Shown in pieces: positions 1 through 4,961 of a stretch of DNA of 8,797 nucleotides (the stretch's first letter is position 1; every line of letters starts with the position of its first letter). Position numbers and translations under genes: made by a program. The notes beneath the pieces were generated by a model. That model was given only the letters and a program-made list of their open reading frames with translations. It was not told the origin of the DNA and made no database searches. Source of the DNA: Candidatus Sungiibacteriota bacterium (lineage in GTDB: Bacteria > Patescibacteriota > Minisyncoccia > Sungbacterales > JACQCQ01); assembly GCA_016181565.1 (NCBI GenBank), contig JACOZA010000094.1:1-8797 (forward strand), given 5' to 3'.

Positions 1-1
1 G

Positions 2-619
2 AAAGTTTTGCGCTACCGGACCGATACGCCGCGGGCCGATACCCTGAAAAAACTGCTCAAAGTACCCGGCAAGCATAATCTCTCAAACGCTATGGCCTGC
101 GATACGCTCGGGGGGGCTCTGGGAATTAGAGAACATATGCGGGATCGGGCACTGGCCAGCTTTAAAGGAACCTGGCGGCGATTTGAATTTAAAGGCACAT
201 TTCGCGGCGCGAGGGTCTATGATGACTATGCTCATCATCCGACGGAGATCCGCGCCACCTTGGCCGGCGCGCGCGAGTTATTTCCTCACCGACACATCTG
301 GTGCGTTTTCCAGCCGCATCACCGAGAACGTCTGCGGCTGCTCTTTAATGAATTTATCTCGGCATTTGCTGATGCGAACTCCGTATTAATACTCGAGACG
401 TATAAAGTAATGGGGCGCGAGGGCCGAGTCAAAAATCTACGACGTGATGCGCGGGCGTTAGCTAAACGCCTTAAAGAACGCGGCGAAGCCCGCTATATCG
501 CGAATTATCGGGCGGCGGCAAGACAGCTTAAGAACGGCGTAGGCAGAGGCGACATCATCATTTGTATGGGAGCCGGCGATATCTGGAAATTATCCCAAGC
601 ACTCTGCCGCAGGGGCTAA
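2..619 (+). CDS. murC: UDP-N-acetylmuramate--L-alanine ligase, C-terminal part (5' end outside window)
   Basis: MurC joins L-alanine to UDP-N-acetylmuramate with ATP in the cytoplasm, the first step of the peptidoglycan stem peptide. The reading frame is open from base 2, so the gene enters from the left and only about 205 C-terminal residues are present; the ATP-binding N-terminal half is missing. Visible Mur-ligase landmarks, in order, are PGKHNLSNAMA (junction of the central and C-terminal domains), FKGTWRRFEFKG, and DDYAHHPTEI, the MurC/Mpl signature at the start of the C-terminal amino-acid-binding domain. QPHHRER and GAGDIWKL follow near the end. Mpl (murein peptide ligase) is the main alternative; the RRFE context, the tyrosine in DDYAHHPTEI and the end at GAGDI fit MurC better. 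It ends with TAA, 45 bp before the chosen start of the S41 protease gene on the same strand. Confidence 0.92.
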   Translation, partial: KVLRYRTDTPRADTLKKLLKVPGKHNLSNAMACDTLGGALGIREHMRDRALASFKGTWRRFEFKGTFRGARVYDDYAHHPTEIRATLAGARELFPHRHIWCVFQPHHRERLRLLFNEFISAFADANSVLILETYKVMGREGRVKNLRRDARALAKRLKERGEARYIANYRAAARQLKNGVGRGDIIICMGAGDIWKLSQALCRRG

Positions 620-628
620 GTTTTTGTA

Positions 629-657
629 TTGACGGTCTCTCTCAAATTTGAGAAAAT
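629..657 (+). promoter_or_regulatory. Possible sigma70-type promoter for a leaderless S41 protease mRNA
   Basis: TTGACG (629-634) matches the -35 consensus in 5 of 6 bases. A 17-bp spacer leads to GAAAAT (652-657), which matches TATAAT in 4 of 6. Transcription would then begin near 664-665, on the ATG at 665, giving a leaderless or nearly leaderless mRNA. No Shine-Dalgarno sequence stands before either candidate ATG, which fits but does not prove this. The weak -10 is the main doubt. Confidence 0.4.
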
Positions 658-664
658 GGCTCCG

Positions 665-1873
665 ATGGAGCGTAAGAGCTGGAGAAAATTTTTGATCATT
701 GGCGCCTCGCTCGCGGTTGTTGGCGCCTCTTTCTTTTTAGGCATCGGGGTTGGTTATATCAACCGTCCGGCGGTCGAGAAAGTTGTCAGCGTCTTGAACC
801 AGGAAACCGCAAAACCCCAGGAGGTGGATTTCAGTTTGTTCTGGGATGTCTGGCGCCGCGTGGAAAGCAACTACGTCGATAAAGCGAAGATCAGCCGCGA
901 GAAGCTTGTCGAGGGAGCCATTGCGGGCATGGTGCGCGCCGTGGGAGATCCCTACACCGTTTTTTTCCCGCCTCAAGAATCAAAAGAGTTTCGAGAGGAA
1001 ATCAAGGGCAGCTTCGACGGCATTGGCGCTGAAATCGGCATACGAAACAGTATCATTACCGTCATTGCGCCGCTAAAGGACTCTCCCGCTGAACGTGCCG
1101 GTTTGAGAGCGGGGGATAAAATTTTAAAAATTGATGAGACCGTAACGGCCGATTTGACGGTGGAGCAAGCGGTCCGCCTGATTCGGGGCGAGAGAGGTAC
1201 GAAAGTCAAACTCACGGTTTTCCGCGGGAGCGACAATAACGGGGAACCAAAAGAAATTATCATTACGCGTGACGCCATCGTTATTCCAAATATTCGCACG
1301 AGTGTAAAGCCCGGAAGCGTCTTTGTTTTACAGCTTTCGCATTTTTCAGAAAGCTCGCCGGATGATTTCCAGAAAGCCGTGGCAGAGTTCCAAAATTCAG
1401 GAACCTCAAGGCTGATTCTTGACTTACGCAATAACCCGGGCGGATACTTAGCGGCTGCGGTTGATATCGCGAGTTGGTTTTTGCCCGCGGGCGAAGTGGT
1501 AGTGGTTGAAAAACATTCTGACGACAGCGAAGAAACATATCGCAGCCGGGGATACGCAGCGCTAGAAAAGACGCCTGCGGTTGTCTTAATTAATCAGGGT
1601 TCGGCCTCGGCCGCCGAAATTCTGGCGGGAGCGCTTCGTGACCAACGCGGAGTAAAACTTATTGGGGAGAAAACATTTGGCAAGGGCTCGGTCCAAAATC
1701 TGGAAGAACTGCCTGGCGGTTCATCGCTAAAAGTGACAATTGCTAAATGGTTAACCCCCTCGGGGAAATCCATCAATGAGAACGGCCTCGAGCCGGATAT
1801 CTCCGTCAACGCAACGACAACGCCTGAAGGCAGCGATCCGGTCCTGGAGAAAGCGCTTGAGCTCTTGCGTTAA
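665..1873 (+). CDS. S41 family C-terminal processing peptidase (CtpA/Prc-like), membrane anchored
   Basis: A serine protease with a Ser/Lys dyad that cleaves proteins near their C-termini on the outer face of the cytoplasmic membrane. From ATG 665 the protein has 402 residues: a basic N-terminus (MERKSWRK), one hydrophobic anchor at about residues 10-33, an N-terminal helical region, a PDZ domain at about 105-190 (GIGAEIG, SPAERAGLRAGDKILKID), then the S41 catalytic core. The nucleophile is Ser315 in GSASAAEI. The lysine is Lys340 in GEKTFGKGSVQ, 25 residues later, the spacing seen in plant D1 protease and B. subtilis CtpB. LDLRNNPGG is the oxyanion-region motif. Length is normal for the family. 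In-frame alternatives are ATG 656 and TTG 629; I chose 665 because a possible promoter -10 overlaps ATG 656 and no candidate has a Shine-Dalgarno site. The physiological substrate cannot be read from the sequence. Confidence 0.93.
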   Translation: MERKSWRKFLIIGASLAVVGASFFLGIGVGYINRPAVEKVVSVLNQETAKPQEVDFSLFWDVWRRVESNYVDKAKISREKLVEGAIAGMVRAVGDPYTVFFPPQESKEFREEIKGSFDGIGAEIGIRNSIITVIAPLKDSPAERAGLRAGDKILKIDETVTADLTVEQAVRLIRGERGTKVKLTVFRGSDNNGEPKEIIITRDAIVIPNIRTSVKPGSVFVLQLSHFSESSPDDFQKAVAEFQNSGTSRLILDLRNNPGGYLAAAVDIASWFLPAGEVVVVEKHSDDSEETYRSRGYAALEKTPAVVLINQGSASAAEILAGALRDQRGVKLIGEKTFGKGSVQNLEELPGGSSLKVTIAKWLTPSGKSINENGLEPDISVNATTTPEGSDPVLEKALELLR

Positions 1874-1884
1874 CGGTTACTAAT

Positions 1885-2331
1885 ATGCGTGTGATTTTTT
1901 TAAAAGACGTTCCCCAAGTTGCGAAGAAGGGTGAGGTTAAGAACGTCGCTGACGGCTATGGGCGCAACTTTTTGATGGCCAGGGGTCTCGCTAAAGAAGC
2001 AACGCCGGGAGCGGTGGCGGAGCTGGAAGCTGGAGAAAAACAGGAGAGGGTAAAACTTCAGCTGGAAAAAGAGAAATACCGAGAACTTGAGAAAAAACTC
2101 TCAAACCTAACACTTTCTTTTGCGTTGAAACTAGGAGAAGGCGGCGAAACCTTCGGCTCGGTTAGCGCCGCAAAAATCATTGAAGCGCTGGCGGCCCGGG
2201 GAATCAAAATCGGAAAGGAGCACCTTCTGCTTACCCATTCTTTGAAGACATTGGGAGTACACGATGTCGAGGTCCGCTTTCCTCATCAGGTCACAGCGAT
2301 GGTAAAAGTAGAGATAGAGAAAGCCGGCTAA
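1885..2331 (+). CDS. rplI: 50S ribosomal protein L9
   Basis: L9 binds 23S rRNA near the L1 stalk base and helps keep the reading frame. The 148-residue length is normal. The N-terminal RNA-binding domain starts MRVIFLKDVPQVAKKGEV and carries the family signature in GYGRNFLMARGLA. A long connecting helix follows (about residues 45-75, rich in E and K), then the C-terminal domain with GETFGSVSAAKI and the ending VTAMVKVEIEKAG. It starts 11 bp after the S41 gene stop, so the two are probably cotranscribed; no Shine-Dalgarno sequence is obvious. I recall that L9 is absent from some CPR groups such as Microgenomates, so its presence leans towards Parcubacteria. Confidence 0.96.
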   Translation: MRVIFLKDVPQVAKKGEVKNVADGYGRNFLMARGLAKEATPGAVAELEAGEKQERVKLQLEKEKYRELEKKLSNLTLSFALKLGEGGETFGSVSAAKIIEALAARGIKIGKEHLLLTHSLKTLGVHDVEVRFPHQVTAMVKVEIEKAG

Positions 2332-2416
2332 AATTTTCAATTTTGCGATTTACAACGAATTTTCAATGATACAATTTTACAAACGTTTGAAAATTAAAAA
2401 TTGTAAATTGAAAATT
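2332..2416. repeat. AT-rich imperfect inverted repeat between rplI and pyrG
   Basis: The spacer is almost wholly a large interrupted palindrome. Outer arms AATTTTCAATTT (2332-2343) and AAATTGAAAATT (2405-2416) are exact complements. Inner arms AATTTTCAA (2358-2366) and TTGAAAATT (2387-2395) also pair exactly. TTTACAA (2349-2355) and TTGTAAA (2401-2407) offer an alternative pairing. It may serve as a weak terminator for rplI or a leader structure for pyrG; neither can be shown here. Confidence 0.7.
2349..2375 (+). promoter_or_regulatory. Candidate pyrG promoter with extended -10
   Basis: TGATACAAT (2367-2375) is an extended -10 (TGn plus TACAAT, 5 of 6). TTTACA at 2349-2354 is a possible -35, but the spacer is only 15 bp, so the extended -10 would carry most of the recognition. 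Predicted start is near 2382, leaving a leader of about 40 nt before the ATG at 2425. The -10 lies in the loop of the surrounding inverted repeat. The G-run at the start site used for CTP sensing in Bacillus pyrG is not seen. Confidence 0.45.
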
Positions 2417-2424
2417 ACGTGATT

Positions 2425-4071
2425 ATGGCGCGATTCATTTTTGTTGCGGGTGGGGTAATGTCGGGCATTGGGAAAGGTGTTTCAACCGCTTCGGTGGGAA
2501 GAATCTTGGTTGCGCGCGGGTTCAGAGTCACTGCGGTTAAAATTGATCCCTACATCAATGTGGACGCGGGCACCATGAATCCGATTGAGCACGGCGAGGT
2601 ATTTGTAACCGAAGACGGCATGGAGTGCGACCAGGATGTGGGAAACTACGAGCGATTCCTCGATGTGAACGTCCCGCGCGAGAACTACATGACGACGGGG
2701 GCCGTGTATCAAACGGTGATCAACCGCGAACGCAATCTCGAGTATGGGGGAAAATGCGTTGAAGTGGTCCCGCATATTCCGGAGGAAGTCATACGCCGGC
2801 TCGACGCCGCCGCCAAGAAAGCGCGAGCGGACTTCGTGTTGGTTGAGATCGGGGGAACAGTGGGAGAGTATCAAAATCTGGTATTTCTTGAAGCGGCCCG
2901 CATGATGCACCTGGAGCGGCCGGGACAAGTGCTTTTTATCCTTGTTTCTTATCTCCCTATTCCCAAAATTATCGGCGAGATGAAAACCAAGCCCACCCAG
3001 CACGCGGTGCGCCTCATGAACAGCGCCGGCATTCAGCCGGATATCATCATCGCTCGCTCAACGCATCCGCTGGATGAACCGCGTAAAAAGAAAATCTCAA
3101 TTTTTTGCAACGTTTCAGAGAAAGATGTGATTTCCGCGCCCGATGTCACCGCTATCTACGACGTGCCGGTTAATTTTGAGCGTGACGGGCTGGGAGACCG
3201 GATACTGGATAAGTTCGGCATCCGCAGACGGAGGCGAAACAACGGAATGAAAGTCTGGGCGGCCATGGTTCAAAAAGCGCATCGGGCCACCAAGCCGATT
3301 CGTATCGGGATTGTAGGAAAGTACTTCAACACCGGCACGTTTACGCTTTCCGACTCGTATCTCTCGGTCATTGAAGCCATCAGGCATGCGGCTTGGGGAG
3401 AAAACCGCAAGCCCATGATCGAATGGCTGGATGCCGAAACCTACGAAAAATTCCCCAAAGCGGTTGAAGAGTTAAAGAAGTACGGCGGCATCATTGTCCC
3501 CGGGGGATTTGGCTCAAGAGGCGTTGAAGGAAAAATCCGCGCTATTGAGTATTGCCGGAAGAAGCGAATCCCGTACCTCGGGCTTTGCTACGGCTTACAG
3601 CTCGCGGTAGTTGAGTTCGCCCGCCACGTGCTTGGTTTAAAAGACGCCGCGAGCACCGAAATTGATCCCAAAACGAAACATCCGGTGATTCACACCCTCC
3701 CCGAGCAAGTAATGCTGATCCAAGAAAAAAAGATGGGAGGCTCCATGCGGCTCGGCGCTTATACCTGTGAGATCAAGCCGGGGACAAAAGCCAGCCGCGC
3801 CTATCAAAAGCCGATTGTGTCTGAACGGCATCGCCATCGCTACGAGGTGAACAACGAATACCGCGAAATGCTTGAAGAAAAGGGGCTCATCGTTTCCGGG
3901 CTTAACCCCGAACGCAACCTGATTGAGATGATGGAAGTTAAAAAGCATCCTTTTTTCATCGGTACGCAGGCTCACCCGGAGTTAAAATCAAGGCCACTGC
4001 GCCCTCACCCGCTATTTTCGGCATTCGTCCGCGCCGCCAAAAATAGGAAGCGGCTCCGAGCTTTACATTAG
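2425..4071 (+). CDS. pyrG: CTP synthase (glutamine hydrolysing)
   Basis: Converts UTP, ATP and glutamine to CTP, the last step of pyrimidine nucleotide synthesis, in the cytoplasm. The 548 residues are the normal full length. The N-terminal synthetase domain (about 1-265) has the P-loop GGVMSGIGKG with Lys17, and the signature KIDPYINVDAGTMNPIEHGE. The C-terminal class I glutamine amidotransferase domain has the oxyanion segment VPGGFGSRG, the nucleophile Cys388 in GLCYG (more often GICLG in homologues), and the His517/Glu519 pair in AHPEL (commonly YHPEF). GSMRLGAY and RHRHRYEVN are also typical. ATG 2425 is chosen because MARFIFVAGG is the usual N-terminus; a GTG at 2419 would add two residues. 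The -35 element of the downstream tRNA promoter lies inside its last codons. Confidence 0.98.
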   Translation: MARFIFVAGGVMSGIGKGVSTASVGRILVARGFRVTAVKIDPYINVDAGTMNPIEHGEVFVTEDGMECDQDVGNYERFLDVNVPRENYMTTGAVYQTVINRERNLEYGGKCVEVVPHIPEEVIRRLDAAAKKARADFVLVEIGGTVGEYQNLVFLEAARMMHLERPGQVLFILVSYLPIPKIIGEMKTKPTQHAVRLMNSAGIQPDIIIARSTHPLDEPRKKKISIFCNVSEKDVISAPDVTAIYDVPVNFERDGLGDRILDKFGIRRRRRNNGMKVWAAMVQKAHRATKPIRIGIVGKYFNTGTFTLSDSYLSVIEAIRHAAWGENRKPMIEWLDAETYEKFPKAVEELKKYGGIIVPGGFGSRGVEGKIRAIEYCRKKRIPYLGLCYGLQLAVVEFARHVLGLKDAASTEIDPKTKHPVIHTLPEQVMLIQEKKMGGSMRLGAYTCEIKPGTKASRAYQKPIVSERHRHRYEVNNEYREMLEEKGLIVSGLNPERNLIEMMEVKKHPFFIGTQAHPELKSRPLRPHPLFSAFVRAAKNRKRLRALH

Positions 4072-4090
4072 CACAATCTCTCGGTATAAT
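4062..4090 (+). promoter_or_regulatory. Promoter of the tRNA-Lys locus
   Basis: TTTACA (4062-4067), a 17-bp spacer and a perfect TATAAT (4085-4090) form the best promoter in the window, followed by a T-run. Transcription should start near 4097, six bases before the broken tRNA-Lys at 4103. The promoter overlaps the 3' end of pyrG. No other strong promoter is seen before 4459, so this one probably also transcribes the GIY-YIG gene and the intact tRNA. Confidence 0.75.
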
Positions 4091-4102
4091 ATTTTTTGCG
4101 GT

Positions 4103-4174
4103 TCCCCCATAGCTCAATGGCAGAGCAGCTGCCTTTTTCAACCAGAGGCTGATCCGCCCCAGGCGGAAAGCAGT
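4103..4174 (+). pseudogene. Broken tRNA-Lys(UUU), 5' part with a 30-nt insertion in the anticodon loop
   Basis: From 4110 to 4137 the sequence equals the intact tRNA-Lys at 4459-4529, and the acceptor strand differs by one base. The parts are acceptor TCCCCCA (4103-4109), D-arm GCTC/GAGC, anticodon stem GCTGC (4128-4132) and loop CTTTT up to the last anticodon base (4137). Then 30 nt (4138-4167) containing TCCGCC-CCA-GGCGGA are inserted between tRNA positions 36 and 37. The loop bases AA and the stem strand GCAGT resume at 4168-4174, after which tRNA identity stops. The missing 3' part lies at 4593-4636, and its acceptor strand can still pair with this one. A functional tRNA would require removal of the insert, for which I see no mechanism. 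Confidence 0.85.
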
Positions 4175-4175
4175 T
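4132..4175 (+). repeat. 44-bp direct repeat, left copy (anticodon-loop palindrome repeat)
   Basis: This matches 4557-4600 at 40 of 44 positions. It holds the anticodon-loop T-run, a CCAGAGG motif, the GC palindrome TCCGCC-CCA-GGCGGA (4153-4167) and the tRNA anticodon-stem strand AAGCAGT. Together with the right copy it brackets the GIY-YIG gene and the intact tRNA. Confidence 0.9.
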
Positions 4176-4193
4176 TAGAATAGATATAAATAC

Positions 4194-4442
4194 ATGCCCT
4201 TTGTTTATATTCCTAAAAGCTTAAAGAACGGCAAGAGATACGTTGGAAGTACTGCTTTAGTCCCAGGGGTGCGATTGAAAGAACATAATCACGGTGCAAA
4301 TCAATTCACCAGGGAGAATAGACAGTTTATACTAATCCACCAAGAAAAGTATGCTTCTATTAAAGAAGCTAGGCAGCGAGAAAACTTCTTGAAATCCGGC
4401 GTAGGTAGAAAATTTCTTGACGTACTTTTAAACGAAGAATAA
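4194..4442 (+). CDS. Small GIY-YIG family endonuclease (COG2827-like), lodged in a tRNA-Lys gene
   Basis: The 82 residues form a single stand-alone GIY-YIG nuclease domain, the usual size of this COG2827/UPF0213-like type. VYI (residues 4-6) and YVG (16-18) are the two halves of the GIY-YIG signature. Arg27 in VRLKEHNHG is the expected catalytic arginine, and Glu63 in RQRENFLKSG the metal-binding glutamate; GVGRKFL closes the domain. The family makes metal-dependent cuts in DNA and includes homing endonucleases; the target of this one is unknown. The gene lies between the two halves of a broken tRNA-Lys, and its TAA stop touches the inverted repeat around the intact tRNA-Lys, 16 bp before the tRNA itself. 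No Shine-Dalgarno site is visible; a TATAAA at 4185-4190 lies just before the ATG but has no -35. Codons are more AT-rich than in pyrG, which fits acquisition. Homing at the tRNA gene is inference. Confidence 0.88.
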   Translation: MPFVYIPKSLKNGKRYVGSTALVPGVRLKEHNHGANQFTRENRQFILIHQEKYASIKEARQRENFLKSGVGRKFLDVLLNEE

Positions 4443-4545
4443 GAGAAATCCCTTTCGTCCCCCCATAGCTCAATGGCAGAGCAGCTGCCTTTTAAGCAGT
4501 TGACCTAGGTTCGATTCCTAGTGGGGGGACGAAAGGGATTTCTCT
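4442..4545. repeat. 24-bp perfect inverted repeat enclosing the intact tRNA-Lys
   Basis: The left arm 4442-4465 is the exact complement of the right arm 4522-4545. Seven pairs are the normal tRNA acceptor stem; the other 17 lie outside the mature tRNA. In RNA this gives one continuous 24-bp helix capped by the tRNA body. Ordinary precursor flanks do not pair like this. The right end (4542-4545) also belongs to another hairpin at 4542-4572, so the two structures compete for four bases. Confidence 0.95.
4459..4529 (+). tRNA. tRNA-Lys (anticodon UUU)
   Basis: A complete 71-nt cloverleaf. The acceptor is CCCCCCA/TGGGGGG with discriminator A4529. The D-arm is GCTC-AATGGCA-GAGC. The anticodon arm is GCTGC-CTTTTAA-GCAGT (first pair G-U) with anticodon TTT at 4491-4493. 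The variable loop is TGAC, and the T-arm is CTAGG-TTCGATT-CCTAG. All stems pair. CCA is not encoded (CGA follows the discriminator), so a CCA-adding enzyme is needed. It lies 16 bp after the GIY-YIG stop codon, inside the larger inverted repeat. It reads AAA/AAG codons and may be the only working lysine tRNA of this locus. Confidence 0.97.
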
Positions 4546-4572
4546 GCCTGAAACTTCCTTTTTCAGCCAGAG
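4542..4572. repeat. Hairpin repeat following the intact tRNA-Lys
   Basis: CTCTG-C-CTGAA (4542-4552) pairs with TTCAG-C-CAGAG (4562-4572) with one C-C mismatch and a 9-nt loop. The 3' half belongs to the right 44-bp direct repeat. The T-run lies in the loop rather than after the stem, so it does not look like an intrinsic terminator. Confidence 0.75.
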
Positions 4573-4600
4573 GACGATCCGCCTCAGGCGGAAAGCAGTT
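4557..4600 (+). repeat. 44-bp direct repeat, right copy
   Basis: It matches 4132-4175 except at four positions. It contains the palindrome TCCGCC-TCA-GGCGGA (4578-4592) followed by the tRNA strand AAGCAGT. Unlike the left copy it leads on into a tRNA 3' half, so the original broken tRNA is continuous across the two copies if the inner unit is removed. Confidence 0.9.
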
Positions 4601-4636
4601 GCCCATCAGCTGAAGGTTCGATTCTTAGTGGGGGGA
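4593..4636 (+). pseudogene. Broken tRNA-Lys, 3' part
   Basis: AA plus GCAGT (4593-4599) is the 3' side of the anticodon arm. The T-loop TTCGATT with 3' strand CTTAG follows, then acceptor strand TGGGGGG (4629-4635) and discriminator A4636. The acceptor strand pairs with the 5' part at 4103-4109 (one G-U). The variable region has about 10 extra bases (near 4602-4611), and the T-stem 5' strand no longer pairs cleanly with CTTAG, so this half is decayed beyond the anticodon-loop insertion. The recombinase remnant on the other strand runs into it. Confidence 0.8.
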
Positions 4637-4766
4637 CACTTTAGAAAAAGGCAAGCCAGAGGAAACCGCCTCGCGGAGTTTATCCCGCACCGAGCTTGTT
4701 CTGGTGCGGGGCTCGGCGGCCAATTCGTATTGAATTTTGGGCAAAAAAATCAGTTGGCGATTCTGT
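4636..4766 (-). repeat. Recombinase-tail repeat, copy A
   Basis: This is homologous to 7583-7753 once insertions are removed. The shared anchors in plus-strand order are ACACTTTAGAAAA, GCAAGCCAG, AGGAARCCGCCTC, TCGGCGGCCA, GTATTG-ATTTT and an AAAAA-rich block. Similarity begins exactly at the tRNA discriminator base (4636). Confidence 0.75.
4684..4710. repeat. Palindromic insert in recombinase remnant A
   Basis: CCCGCACC (4684-4691) and GGTGCGGG (4703-4710) pair perfectly around an 11-nt loop. Copy B has no such sequence at the corresponding place, so it is an insertion. It keeps the reading frame and adds roughly the residues PRTRTSSVRDK. Confidence 0.75.
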
Positions 4767-4961
4767 AAAATGCAGTTCGAGCCGATATTTTTAAGAAATG
4801 TTGTCATTTCTGTCTTGTTTTCGGATTCAAGTAGTTTCGCGGCTTGATTTAAGGATAAAACAAACTCACGAGCTGGTTCGAGCCACGACAGACCTTTCAT
4901 GTTGGTGTACAACATCCTTTCTTCAATCATTACCTCTTACCGGAAGAGGGGAGAAAGGAGA

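Larger units (their letters stand above)
4625..4930 (-). pseudogene. Serine-type site-specific recombinase, C-terminal remnant (copy A)
   Basis: The 101 codons resemble the C-terminal tail of large serine recombinases of CPR genomes: RMLYTNMKGLSWLEPAREFV, then LLESENKTEMTTFLKNIGSN and ILQNRQLIFLPKIQYELAAEP. That comparison is from memory, not alignment. The catalytic resolvase domain and the zinc-ribbon region are absent, and an in-frame TAA lies two codons before the ATG, so this is a fragment and not an active enzyme. The last residues (KVSPH) are encoded by the antisense of the tRNA-Lys 3' end. A hairpin with stem CCCGCACC/GGTGCGGG is inserted in frame at 4684-4710. A 31-bp gap, including a 6-bp-stem hairpin (4933-4949), separates it from the metalloprotease stop. 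It marks an old integration at the tRNA. Confidence 0.6.

Noticed and set aside
2482..3003. 173-codon open frame on the minus strand within pyrG
   Set aside because: It is fully covered by conserved CTP synthase sequence and has no independent signals.
4185..4190. TATAAA as a separate promoter for the GIY-YIG gene
   Set aside because: No -35 element lies at the right distance, and a start site there would fall within the coding sequence.
4138..4592. Group I intron with a GIY-YIG gene inside tRNA-Lys
   Set aside because: Only about 56 nt precede the nuclease gene and the rest is taken up by a full tRNA and hairpins. I see no room for, or trace of, the conserved group I core, and the inner repeats carry tRNA sequence. 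A covariance-model search would settle it.
4132..4600. CRISPR array
   Set aside because: Only two copies of the repeat, 425 bp apart, with a gene and a tRNA between them and no regular spacers.
4625..4930. Intact small protein gene
   Set aside because: The product resembles only the tail of a larger recombinase, lacks a Shine-Dalgarno site, and ends inside antisense tRNA sequence.
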